From Stenocarpella maydis (lineage: Eukaryota > Ascomycota > Sordariomycetes > Diaporthales > Diaporthaceae), in NCBI GenBank assembly GCA_002270565.1, contig NQMI01000085.1, positions 144,692 to 208,691 of the forward strand: a DNA stretch of 64,000 nt, in the 5' to 3' direction. Within the stretch, counting starts at the first letter, position 1. Each line of letters starts with the position of its first letter. Below the pieces are notes generated by a model. That model saw nothing but the letters and a program-made list of their open reading frames with translations. It was not told the DNA's origin and made no database searches. Position numbers and translations under genes: made by a program. Positions 11,395 through 23,016 of the stretch are shown piece after piece.

Positions 11395-12589
11395 CTAGCA
11401 ATCTTGATAGGCAAAGCCTCGCCTCCAGCAACGAAGCCAGCCTTTTGGGACGCCCTCGTAGGATATTGGTTTGTTAGCAGGGCCGTTCATCCATCTTATC
11501 CATATCTGAGCGCAATTGATTGGAAAGGATACCTTGCTTCTCTCGAGGTTGTTGTTCAAGGAAGTGTGATGTAACTCATGTATCCATAAGTTTAGTTGTC
11601 CGTTAGGGTTCCTAGTTAATGTAAGAGCGCTTATCTCTCCCGCATGAGCAGATTTTATCATAAATCCTCTATCATGTTATCAAACTCAAGCTGTAGGGAA
11701 CGTGGTGTTAAGCCGCTTCTGAGGAACTTCAAGTTGTGCTGTTGGCAGAATAGAGGGGCAGATGAACACATGGGCTGCTCACAACATAGCCCGAGAAAAT
11801 GTGCCCAGGTGCCCTTCAGAAGTTTGATAGTGGTATTATCTCCCTTCTGGACTTAAACTGTCAGACAATTGAATCACCTCTAGTTTTCCAGTCTTTGGAT
11901 GACATGAGCAACGTGCAAGTCGTCTCAGATTGGTCTACAACGTAGACGTTCACTAGGACTGTTTCATAAAATCAAGCAAGGCAGTATTGGATAAGGGGTA
12001 TTTTAAGATGTGGGGCAGAAGTCAGCAAGGAGTATGTGATTTTCCCAGTGTGCACCGAAGAGGAGTCAACACATTTGCTGGTTGCAAACCGCGACCAGCA
12101 GCAGATAGTTTCTCCGTCGAAAAGCCATTTTTCTTTAGCCCATTCCTTGTTGCAGTAATCAAATTCAGTCCTCACGCCTGCACACGCGTACATGAACTCA
12201 TAACAGAATCGGATTTTATGTGCAGTTGGGAAAATTTACTTTGGCTTGTTCTCTGATTTCCCAGGGCTAGCTTCAGATCCTCGTAGCCACTTCCCATCAG
12301 ACCTGCAGAAAGGCCCGTTTAAATCCAAGGTAATTCCTGTGTTTAAAATCTTTGAATACAGAGAATCGGGTGACAAGGGTCTCACGTTGACTCTCAGGTC
12401 TACTAAGTCGCTCTGGTTGACCGGTCAAGAAATGAAGGGGTCCTGGACTGACTACCTCATAGGAGAACCATAATGACGGCAGAGATGGGGTTTTACAGGA
12501 CGCACTGTCAGCAACACGCATATTTCAGATGCGAGACCTCGGAAGCGCGCGGGGCGCCCTTCCCACGATGCTACGTACGGAGAAGAGGG
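11395..12589 (-). pseudogene. decayed Cys/Trp-rich gene
   Basis: On the - strand the frame from 12589 down to the TGA at 11972-11974 (205 codons) has only three internal stops: TAG at 12452-12454, TGA at 12425-12427 and TAA at 12236-12238. Each is explained by one C-to-T change. The text is rich in Cys and Trp (for example CRSDGKW, CNKEW, CCW) and looks like protein, not chance. Further Cys-rich text follows in two other frames at 11852-11661 and 11661-11395, so frameshifts or unseen introns are needed. It may have been a secreted protein, but I recognise no family and see no clear signal peptide. It lies at the edge of the RIP block, which would explain its decay. Confidence 0.35.
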
Positions 12590-13712
12590 CTATGCGGAGA
12601 GATAATCGGATTATGGCAACAGCTCTCGCATATGGTTACCAGACTTTTCACGATGTTCTGTTGTCTCATATCATAAATGTACAGTGTTCCTTCCTAGGAA
12701 AGACGCAAATTGATTGGTTTCTGATTGTCGTGTGATACGGACGCCATTTCCTCTTCCAAGGTTCAAGTCGATTCTCGTGAAAATGGCGAGACATGCATGC
12801 GGGCTGGTCGTAAACCCCTCAAGAAAGTTAACTATCGTGGAAATAAGCACGTAAGAAAACACCTGATCGCCGTCACTGCTATGTCTTCTTAGATGTGCCG
12901 ACATGCAGTTGCATTTACCAAGTTGCACAGCCACATTGAAGTTATCACGATCGCGTTAGACGCAAGACTAGAAGCACTCGTTCAGCATCAGGTGCGCCTC
13001 CACCACTCCCTCTTATATGCGCCCAGGCCAAACCCCAACAAAACTCAGCTAGATGAGAATTGTGCGAACGACTATGCTCGAATCAGCAATTAAGGTTGCC
13101 ATGCGCGGATAGCGCTGGTGACGGATAATCTAACCACCCCTAGGCCTCCTGCCGTCTAGGCGTTCAAGCTTTTGGTGAGGAATAAATGTGCCAAGTTCGC
13201 CAACCCTTCTCGCCGACTCCTCACCCACACCATTGCTTTTACCTCCGAACCACATCAAATGGTCCGCCCTCCACCTCTCTTTCCCCGGGTCACACGTCTG
13301 CCGCTGGCCCACCTGTACTGCTACCACCCTCGTCTACTTTGGAAGCTTCCTAATCTCGACCCCGCGGGGAAAGACCGTTGTGCTACGCATAACGCCTTGC
13401 TAGCTCCTTGGTGTCGAGCTTGGTAAAGCCTTGGCCATAACTCGATCAATGTTCCAGATTTGTGGCCGGCAGTGGATGAGGAAACGGCGAGAAGGGTGGT
13501 GATCATTTCGTTTCTGTATAAGGCAGGCATCAAAGTCTCCCTCGCTGTCGTGTAGACTTTCTAATGCTTATTTATGCACTTTGAGGCGAGCATGAATTAC
13601 AGATCCCCTAGCCGAGCTGTGTTCTAGTACAGCTGTCTCGTGCCGCAAGATTGGTAACATTATTGTTTATATCACTTTATTTTCAACGTCTCGAACTCGC
13701 TGCGGGCTCATC
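12590..13712. other. intergenic, upstream of MFS transporter
   Basis: Balanced base composition and no gene recognised. The last 100 bases before the transporter start hold an AT-rich TTTATATCACTTTATTTTC stretch that may act as core promoter. Confidence 0.4.
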
Positions 13713-15713
13713 ATGGGGCACTCAAGGAGCCCCTCAATTTCCGATCAAGCTGTTCAACGAGTTCCGGAACCGCCAGAGGTCAGGAACTGGAAGGTGAACA
13801 TCTACTGTATCGGGGTCTGCTTCGGCGCTCTTGCTCTCGGTGAGTCGGTCAAACTGATCCAAGTATCGCATCCCATAAGGTTTGCGCAACGGGGACTGAC
13901 CGTACTACAGGCTACGATGTCTCTGTTATGGGCGGAACATTGATCCTTCCCGCCTTCGAACGCGATTTTGGCCTTCGGAACAAAACTCAAAAGGAACTCG
14001 ACGACCTTACATCCAACATTGTATCCTGTTTCCAGGCAGGGATGTTCTTTGGCGCACTGGGGTCCCACTTCTTCTCGGAGCATTTTGGCCGCAAGAGATG
14101 TATATTCTACGCTACGATCCTCTTCATGTGTGGGGCCTCGATGCAGACTGCTTCACACGGTCTTGTCGGCCTGGTCATGGCCGGAAGAGCAATTGCAGGC
14201 CTCGGTATTGGTGGGACTGCACCAGTCATTCCTGTGTAAGTCATACTGCCTCTATTGCCTTCTCGTCGCTGACCCCTCCTCCGACCAACCTAATCGTTCT
14301 GACACTCAAGGCTTCAGTTATATTGCCGAGGTCGCCCCTCCTTCTATTCGTGGTCGCTTGGTCGGTTTCTATGAAATAGGCTCGCAGGGCGCACAGATGT
14401 GTGGCTTCTGGGTCAACTATGCTGTCAACAGGACGATAAGCTCGAGCAGTGAGTCGATCCTGTCTGATAGCCCCGAAAGCCCCGTTGTACACACTGACAT
14501 TTCCTTAGCACAGGCTCAGTGGCAAGTTCCTCTTGGTCTCCAGCTATTTCCCGCCGTCATCGTACTTGCAGTCGTTCCTTTCTGTCCAGAATCACCACGA
14601 TGGCTGGCGAAGAAAGACTGTTGGGAGAAGACGGAGAGGATTATCTGCGATCTTCGTCAGCTCCCCCCCAGCCATCCTTATGTAATGAACGAGATGAGTG
14701 AGATCCGTGCCGAGGTCGAGTTCCAAGGTCATATTGCCGGACTGAACCCTGGGACTTGGCTCCAGTTCAGGGAGTTGTCCAAGAGGGGTGTGCGCAACAG
14801 AATTGGCATCGGTCTGTGCCTGATGATGTATGACACTCCCAGCCTGAAATAAAAACTAGAACTGTCCTGGCTGACCGCTTGATAGGTGTCAGAACATGAC
14901 TGGTGTGAACATCATCACTTATTACTCCCCAAGAATATTTGCCACTCTTGGAATAGCTAGCACCGACCTTAAGCTGTTCGCAACTGGGTTCTACGGCGTC
15001 GCGAAGACACTTGGAATGATCATCTTTTCGTTCTACGTTGCAGACCATCTTGGTAGACGCAAGGGCCTGCTTTGGGGCTCAGCTCTGGGCTGCGTACCCA
15101 TGGTAAGTTCCTACTTACGATCATCCTTTCTCACCTTGCTAACTGTTTCCAGCTCTATTTAGGTGGCTACGTCATGAAGAATGATCCTGAGGCGGCAGGT
15201 ACACCCGCAGTCAATCAGATGTCGGGCTGGGGATACCTCGCCATAGTCTGTGTCTACCTCTACGGAGTTATTTACTGTGCTACTTGGCAAGGCATCACAT
15301 GGCTCTATGCTTCTGAGATCTACCCACTCTACATTCGTTCACTTTGCATGGCCCTTACCATCGCAGATGAGCGTCTCTGGTCTTATGTTATTTCCCGTTC
15401 CACCCCCTACATGATCTCAGATATCGGGTATGGAAGTAAGTGCCACACGACTGAGTATAGTACACGTGACATTTGTTGCTGACTGTTTGCAACAGCTTAT
15501 TTCTTCTTCGGCGCTCTCATGGTTTGCATGGGAGTCTGGGCTTGGTGGTGTATTCGTGAAACAAAAGGCGTCCCGATTGAAGAGATGGACGCGCTCTTTG
15601 GTGCCCCTGGTGCAAGAATCCCGAATCACTCCCCTAAAGACACAGAGAATCAGATCGACGACGAGAAGCATGGCGCTGTGGAGGTCGAGGATGCCCGCAA
15701 TGTAGCAAGGTAG
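13713..15713 (+). CDS. MFS sugar/quinate-type transporter
   Basis: Seven exons: 13713-13839, 13911-14235, 14318-14448, 14509-14827, 14886-15102, 15153-15435 and 15496-15713, all with GT-AG introns, giving 539 residues. The protein has the 12-helix plan of the sugar porter family of the Major Facilitator Superfamily. It shows GYDVSVMGG in helix 1, a GRK loop after helix 2, the GRAIAG..IGG signature, PESPRWL after helix 6, the NIITYYSPRIF helix 7 motif and a second DHLGRRKG loop. Sugar porters of this type move hexoses, pentoses or quinate across the plasma membrane by proton symport; the substrate cannot be told from sequence here. No truncation or RIP stop is seen, although the gene is flanked by RIP-mutated blocks. 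The ATG at 13713 is the first in frame and gives a typical short cytosolic N-terminus. Confidence 0.9.
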
Positions 15714-16085
15714 AGCTCCTACTGCCGAAGGCCATCCCTACTGGCCGGATTACGAACCAATGATTTGGTCAGATGGAGAGAAAGGCTTTAGTACATGCAC
15801 AGAAGAAGGAAACTGAGAACGATGATGGATATGGTGAAAGGGGCCAATCAGCCTGGGCGAGGGCTCACTATAGGAAGGGGTCGAAGACGGCACCTAGCCG
15901 GCAACCACTTGAGCATTCGGCTACAAGCAACTTGAATACACTCATTAACTATTTCCTTAGTGACAGGCTATCGTATTGTGGGCCTACTGTTATCAGTATT
16001 GTGTTAATTATCTAGAGCTGGGTCTTTAAGCGTTTCGACTGCATAGAGTGACCGCCTCCAGCTCTTGTTTTTTCTTTTTTTTAAG
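15714..16085. other. 3' flank of transporter
   Basis: No gene seen. A short T-rich run (16068-16083) precedes the assembly gap. Confidence 0.4.
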
Positions 16086-16099
16086 NNNNNNNNNNNNNN
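16086..16099. other. assembly gap (14 N)
   Basis: Fourteen N separate the transporter block from LTR-A copy 4, whose left part is missing. Contiguity here is uncertain. Confidence 0.9.
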
Positions 16100-16467
16100 A
16101 TTACCCTTATTTCTTACCCAAAAAGTATATGACTTAGTGCATTGGATAGCCTGATTTCTGAAGTTTGTATGTACTTAATTTGGGTATTGCTAAGGCTGTG
16201 GTTGGCTAGTTGTTTGGAATTAAAGATGGTGTGTTGGAAGGGCGAATTTTCCGGCATTTGCAAATTTGCACTAGAGCCTACTGCAGCGTGCCCAGGGGTG
16301 AGACGATGTCGGAGGGTATATAAGGAGGGCTTACAGAAGCCCAACTTAATTCAATACAAAGTTGTCCAGACCATTATCAATCGTCCCAATTCGCCTTAGA
16401 GCACCATACTGCGACCCTGCCGAAACACACGCTGAACTGAATGCTATTCTATAGCATAAATTCATCA
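16100..16467 (+). repeat. LTR-A copy 4 (right part only)
   Basis: Plus-oriented LTR-A fragment ending AATTCATCA at 16467. It keeps the GGTATATAAGG promoter-like box (about 16315-16325) and the part downstream of it. The U3 part with the direct repeats is lost in the gap. It abuts the 3' end of the - strand chromodomain element. Confidence 0.85.
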
Positions 16468-19400
16468 GAGTATCCAATTGTTTCTTCAGAATTTTGAATA
16501 GGCTAATTTTCTTATAGTTAAGCTTATCGCTAGGGCACTTAGTCTTAATGTTTTAGTGAAGAAGGTAGACCTTATCTCCCTCCTTAAGAATTAGTCCCTT
16601 AATTCTTTTCCAATTCGCATATTTTATTATTTATTCTTATATAAAAAAAGGTTCTACCTGAATATTCTTCTAGATTTATCTGATTTATGTTGCTTTTTAT
16701 TCCGCTAATTCTGCTAGAGTGTCATCTGGTAGTAACTTATAGTATGCCTAAGGTTCATATCTGTAGAGTGCAAAGAAAGGTAACTGTCTAGTCATGCTAG
16801 TTATTACACTATTATAGGCAAACTATACTAGTGGTAGCAGTTCAACCCAATTATCCTATAATTAGTTAATATAGTGTCAGAGGTACTGTTCTATAATCTA
16901 GTTGATTCATTCTGTTTATTTGTTTGTTTGCGGGTATGCTATAGTTAAGAGCTTATATTTCGCTTTAAGTTACTTTATTAGGGACTTCCAGAAGTTTAAT
17001 GTAAAGAGCTTATCTCTATTTAAGACGATCTCATGTAGCATTCCATAGTTGCTTATAATCACTTATAAAAACATATATATAAGTTCTTCCACTATACTAG
17101 CTTCTTTATATAGTATAAAGTATACATACTTACTTAGTCTACAAACTACTACTAGAATGCTATCATATAGTACTCCAGTTAAGGGTTCTCATAAGAGAGG
17201 TAATTTAATAATAAAGTCTAGACTAATGAATAACTATATAGTTATAAGTACTAGTAGGGGTTTCAATAATCCATATGGCTTATGCCTAGAGGCCTTGTTT
17301 TTGTTGCATGAGTTGCATTCACTAATAACGTCCTAAACCTTTTTCTTAAGGTTAGGAATCTAATAGTTCCGCTAAATCCTTTTAATTCTTGCTATAACAC
17401 CTTGATAGCCATATGCCAGTACTTTATATATTTCTCTAATTAACTTATCTTATTCTTTCAGATCTATAGGGGTTCTCCTAGTCTAAAAGTTAACTCTAAT
17501 TATAGTATCAAGTTCTCAGTTAAGGATAAGGCTTCTATCTTTCTAAGTTTTAAACACTATCCATTCCATAAGTAAATCTTTATCTTAATAATTAGGTCTT
17601 CAGCTAAGCGCATCTGCTCTTACATTCTTAACTCTATCTATATAGATAACCTTAATATTAAATTATAATAAGAACTCTATATATCTAATTTATTATTTAT
17701 TAAGAGCCTTAGTTGTTATAAAGGTCGTAAGATTCTTATAATCCATATAGAGTTTGATCTATTTCTTAGCTTTAATAAGGTAGTATTACTATTCCTAAAA
17801 TGCATATACTATTACTATAAACTCCTTATCTGGTATAGCATATCTTATCTCTAGATTATTAAACTTTTTGCTAAAGTTTGTAATAATGTGTATTCTGCCT
17901 TAATTATCTTTCTGGGTGAGTTCTCCACTTGCAGCATTATCCAAGGCATCTATATAGATTTTAAATTCCTTCCCTAGGTCTGCTTCCTTAAGTATAAGGT
18001 CTCCCATAACCTTATCCTTAAGTGTCTAAAAAGCTTATTATTTAGTATCTATCCACCTAAAGATATGATCTTTCTTGGTGAGGTTTATTAATAGTTTCGC
18101 AATATTACTATACTATGTGATGAATTATTAATAGAAGTTGGCATATCCGAGGAATGCTCTAATGTCCTTAATGTTTATAAGGGTTAGCCATTCCTTAATT
18201 ACTTTAACTTTTCCTTCTTGCATCTTGATTTTTCCTAGTTTAATTATATACCCAAGGTAGTTAACTTTTTATGCGTGCTAGCTATACTTTTCTAGTTCCA
18301 CTAGGAGATTGGCGTCCTAAAGTTTTTAGAGAACCTTTCTAACATATTCCTTATAATTATTAAGGTTTTCTAAGAAGATAAGAATGTTATCCAAATAGGC
18401 AATAATAAAGATATTAAGGTATTCGCTTAGGACTTAGTTGATTATTTTCTGGAATAATGCAGGTGCATTAGTTAATCCAAAAGGTATAACTATTATTTTA
18501 TAATATCTATAGTATATCCTAAATGCTATTTTCCATTCTTCTCCTTCTTTTATTTAGATAAGGTTATATCCATGCTTTAAGTTAAGTACTATAAACCATC
18601 TTGCTCCTCTAAGTTAGTTCTATAGTTTCTTAATAAGCAGGAGAGGATATTAGTTTTTAATTATAATATTATTTAATTGTTAGTAGTTTATATAAAGTTA
18701 TAGCTTGCTATTCTTCTTTAGTATAAAGAGGATCAGGTATCCGGCTAGTAATTGTAATGGCCTAATGAATCCCTTCTGGAGGTTTTTATTAAGGTATTCC
18801 CTGAGTGCTTTAAGTTATTCTTCATTGAGTTTATAGATAGGCTCGAACTAGGGTATTATTCTAGGTTCTAATAGTATTTTATAGTCCCATTGTGTGTGTT
18901 ATAGTAATATAGTATTAAGTTATTTCTGGAATACTTTCTTAAATTTGTGATAGTCTTCTGGTATTCATATTAGTCTGTTAGTCTTATCTCCTTCTCCCTC
19001 TTCTTTTAGGTAAAGGAGGTATCATTATATTTCCTATATTATATGTTAACTGGTTATATTAGAGTGGTAATCTCTTAATTGGCTTTAATCCTTCTGCAAG
19101 GAGTCTAAGTGGCTCAATCCTTCTCTATTTTCCTAAAGCCCGGCCTTCTGCCTGTCCTTAGAGGTATTCATGGGTCCATTTAAGTGCGTCGCCTATTTGC
19201 TATCCTTAGTAATATAACTCCTTCCCTTACCATTAATTGCAACCTTCTTCTAGGGAATAGCATTATCCCAAAAGATTTAGCTAGTAGTCTAATTAATTCA
19301 GGGATTATTCTTTCTTAATTAAGATATTCCTAAGATCAGCTAATGATTTACTATCTTAGTAATGTTAAATGATAGTAATTCCATGCAGTTATAAATCTAA

Positions 19401-21101
19401 ACTAAGAGGGGATTAGTCTCCATATCTATAACTCTATTACTATAGGATACTTTAGTTCCATCCACTATATTAAGTCTATAAGGTTCCCTTTTCTTATGCT
19501 ATAGTAGGTAATATCTATTTACTATCTTTAGGGAAATGAAATTCCCTTGTACTCTACTATTGATGAGTGCTAAGCATTATATGTGTTCTAGCTCTACCTG
19601 TATCATCAGGTGGCTATAGTTACTCGTTGTTGCACACAAGTACCTTGTGATGTAGTTAGTTGCTGCCTAAGGCTTTATAGACAGCCCTTCTAGTTTTTTA
19701 ACTGTTTATATGCAGCTAGGACCTCCTTAATGCTCTCAAGATTTTGCTTTGTAATGTTTTGTAATTCTTGCAGGTCATTAACTAGCTATTGCATGCTATA
19801 ATCTTGTTCCTTTATTATTATAGTTTTGAGTAGCAGCTCCTGCTGTTTTAGTAGATGCTAGTCTTAAGCTTTATTAAGTATATGTACTTTGCAAGTTAGT
19901 TTATCGCAATTTGCCCATTCATTAGGGTTTTAGAGGCATTCCAAAGGTATGCAAGAGTCTAGCCTTATTAGGGTGTATCCTATTTTATTATGTTTTTAGT
20001 GCAGGTACTAGTTCTTAAAATCATTACACTTATATATATATTTAATATCCTTACCTAGATATCATTAGGGAAACCAGCTATACTTAGTTTTCTCCCTTAT
20101 ATATTCCTTACATCTATTATAAATATATGATACCTAAGAGATATCTTTATATTTATTATATAATGGACACATATATCCCGCATCTTCTAGTCTCCCATAT
20201 TCCTAAGTAGGTTGTCTTATAGTTTCTTTAAAAGGCCTCCCTATAATCATAATTACTATAATATTAGTTCTTAGGGCTAGAAGGGGCGCTTATTTTAGGT
20301 AGTCTTATGGTTCCTTCTACTAGATTTATGGTATAAGTAGAGCCTGAGGGATAGGCTTTCCTTCCATCCTGGGGTTAATTTATAAGAGCTCCTCCCTATT
20401 TCCTACCGCTAGGGTTATTCCCTACTTCCTTAAAGCATTCTTAGGAAACCATCTGGTGGCCTCCTTATTGCTACAGTAAGTAGCATAGTTATCATTAAAG
20501 CAAGTTATCTAACTAAATAATATATATGTCTTTCTAGGGTTCTAGGGATTCTTCATTAGTAAGACAGGCTGCTATTATGCCTTATCTTTCTAATATTTTT
20601 TATATTAGGATTTAGTATATTAGGAGAAGTATAGACTATTATAGAGGCCTTCCTTATCAAGGTTATAAAAGTTATATCCTTCATCTAGGTCTTAGTTTAG
20701 GTATGCCTAATACTAGTTATATACTATTATTCTATAGATATAATATTTATTTGCAAGTTCCCATTATAGTTTAGACCTGGATAGCCCTTATGCATTATAA
20801 GTAGCTATACTAGCTTAGTAAGTAGCTTTATTAGCTTATCGGGTTCCTTTGGGTACTAACTTCTAGTCCCTATTTTTCTTTAAAGCCCAGCATTCTAAAG
20901 CAAAGTATCCCATCTTATTGCAATTATAATATTTAATATTTTTCTTATCCTTATATTAAGCAATATCCAGTTCCATAAGTCCTGCATGCTATCCCCACTA
21001 GGTACTTAGCTTCTAATACTTCTTTCTTATATTAGATTTATACTTATAAAATATAGTTCATTTAGAAGTTCATCCTTTCTTTTCCAAGCATCATTTATAA
21101 A

Positions 21102-21693
21102 TGTTAAACGGAACCGCTCAGCAGGGCGTTGGTACTCCGTGCAAGGAGTTACCCTAGACTTCGTTGTAAGGAGTTACCCTAGACTTTCTAGCAAGGAGTT
21201 ACCCTAGACTTGCGAGTCAGGCGATTTTCGCTAAGTACGCCCAGTGCGTGCGTGACGCAAGATGAGTTTGGTGGCCGTGAGTCGATTATTTTGGCCTGCA
21301 TTTGCACCTTAATTCAGACCTCTGCATTACCCTTATTTCTTACCCAAAAGGTATATAACTTAGTGCATTAGATAGCCTGGTTTCTGAAGTTTGTATGTAC
21401 CTAATTTGGGCATTGCTAGGGCTGTGGTTGGCTAGTTGCTTGGAACCAAAGATGGTGTGTTGGAAGGGCGAATTTTCCGGCATTTGCAAATTTGCACCAG
21501 AGCCTACCGCAGCGTGCCCAGGGGTGAGACGACGTCGGAGGGTATATAAGGAGGGCTTACAGAAGCCCAACTTAATTCAATACAAAGTTGTCCAGACCAT
21601 TGTCAATCGTCCCAATTCGCCTCAGAGCACCGCACTGCGACCCTGCCGAAACACACGCTGAACTGAATGCTATTCTATAGCACAAATTCATCA
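21102..21693 (+). repeat. LTR-A copy 5 (complete 592-bp solo LTR)
   Basis: The best preserved copy runs from TGTTAAACGG to TTCATCA with canonical TG...CA ends. Three direct repeats of GCAAGGAGTTACCCTAGACT type lie at about 21141-21210. ATAAA occurs just left (21097-21101) and, offset by two bases, right (21696-21700), so a 5-bp target duplication is plausible. It is inserted in the gag region of the - strand chromovirus and has no internal sequence of its own, hence a solo LTR. It is less RIP-mutated than its host element and therefore probably younger. Confidence 0.9.
21541..21552 (+). promoter_or_regulatory. TATA box of LTR-A
   Basis: GGTATATAAGGA lies about 440 bases into the 592-bp LTR, the usual place for the U3/R boundary. 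The remaining ~140 bases would be R and U5. It supports reading TGTTAAACGG as the 5' end. Confidence 0.55.
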
Positions 21694-22499
21694 GAATAAA
21701 GTCTATTATTAATATAGATAACTATTTCCATATAGCATAGAAAATCATTAGGTTAGTTTATAACTTTATTAAGTTTATCCTTTACTTTATCCTTCAATCT
21801 ATAATAGAATATGAATTTCTTTATATTATTAATATAGTTGATTTTAGTATAGATTCACTAGAATTCTACTATATAATTAATCACTAAACCATACTATTTA
21901 TAATTCGCTAGGTCCCTTTCTGCCTGCTATTCTTCATTTGGGTCCTAAAATAGGGACCTAAGGGCGTCCTCATAACCTTCATAGCTGCTGAAAATCTACT
22001 ACATTTTAAGCTTGCAGGCTTCAAATAACTCTGCATTAACAAAGTCGGTTAGGTAGGGTTTAAACCAAGCTAAAGCTTATCCTTTAAGGAAAGAAAATAC
22101 ATATATAACCCTTTTTCCACTAGGCTGCACATCTAGACCATAGAAGCACTAATAGGCCCTAACCTGCATCAGGTATGCCTAAAGTTATCCAGCAGTTCCA
22201 TCATAAGGGGCTAGAGTGTTAAGCTTAATATATTCCTTTATTTGGATTAGGGTATTAATAATATTAGCTCTAGCTTAGAGAGTAATAATCTCCTATTAAA
22301 GCTATTCAACTTCCGCATTATGCTAAGCTTAACCTTCCATAAGGAGGCGCAACTGCCCAACCTTATTGGCTAGTTCCTAGACACGGGGGTCCATAGCCTT
22401 ATTATTAGCAAGTTCATCCAGTTCATGGAGGAGGTTACAGGTAGGGGTAGTTATTCCGGAGTCCAACATTATGAAGGGTTTCGCATATAATATTGCTCA

Positions 22500-23016
22500 A
22501 AGTCCGTATAGCAATATATAAATAAGAGTCATTAAAATATAATAATTAAAAGGGGTTTCCAAGTATATAATCCTAAAAAATCAAGGGTTTATATTCAGAA
22601 TACATTGTTAGGCGGTTGTTAAGCAATATTATTAACTAATAATAATTACTAGCTATAAGGCTATCCAATACTAGGATTGAATACTTAGATTAATAACTGA
22701 AGAGTCTGTTCTATAAAAGCTATCTATTATGGTGATAACCATATAGTTATATATTCTAACTCTTTAGTAGGATATCTAGACTTGCTGGTTATCCTTGCTA
22801 TCCTTAGTGGTGGTATTAAGTCGGGCTTTAGTATTAGATAGCTGGGCTAGCCAGCTATCTAAGCTATCTATGAGCTATAGGTGGGTTCCCGATCCTAACC
22901 CTAGAGCATGCGGGCTCCGTGTACAAGTGACTGCAGGGTCGCGCCGTTGCATACATTTTCAATATCCAGGGCCTGCAATCTGGGCCCCTGGGGTGCCATC
23001 GCTGTTGGCTCATAAC
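22500..23016 (-). repeat. 5' LTR-like end of the minus-strand chromovirus
   Basis: On the - strand it starts TGTTATGAGC at 23016. From about 22750 to 22555 it matches the middle of the 8481-9016 unit in reverse orientation. The outer ~200 bases (22800-23016) are GC-rich and not similar to that unit. It is followed on the - strand by a short leader and the gag ATG, so it is best read as the 5' LTR. The inner end is not sharply defined. Confidence 0.6.

Larger units (their letters stand above)
16468..22490 (-). mobile_element. RIP-mutated chromovirus (gag-pol), minus strand
   Basis: Read on the - strand from right to left. A gag start ATG lies near 22476, followed by a capsid-like region to about 21700. 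The gag is interrupted by LTR-A copy 5 (21102-21693). A degraded zinc knuckle lies near 20960-20900 and protease-like sequence near 19600-19300. Reverse transcriptase follows around 18800-18000, then RNase H near 18000-17650 and integrase near 17440-16500. The RT tetrad reads YLDN at 18397-18386 where YxDD is expected. The chromodomain and 3' LTR are missing at the left, where copy 4 begins. Integrase text is closely similar to the + strand relic at 6.0-7.3 kb. Stops are mainly RIP-type, so the element is inactive. Confidence 0.8.
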
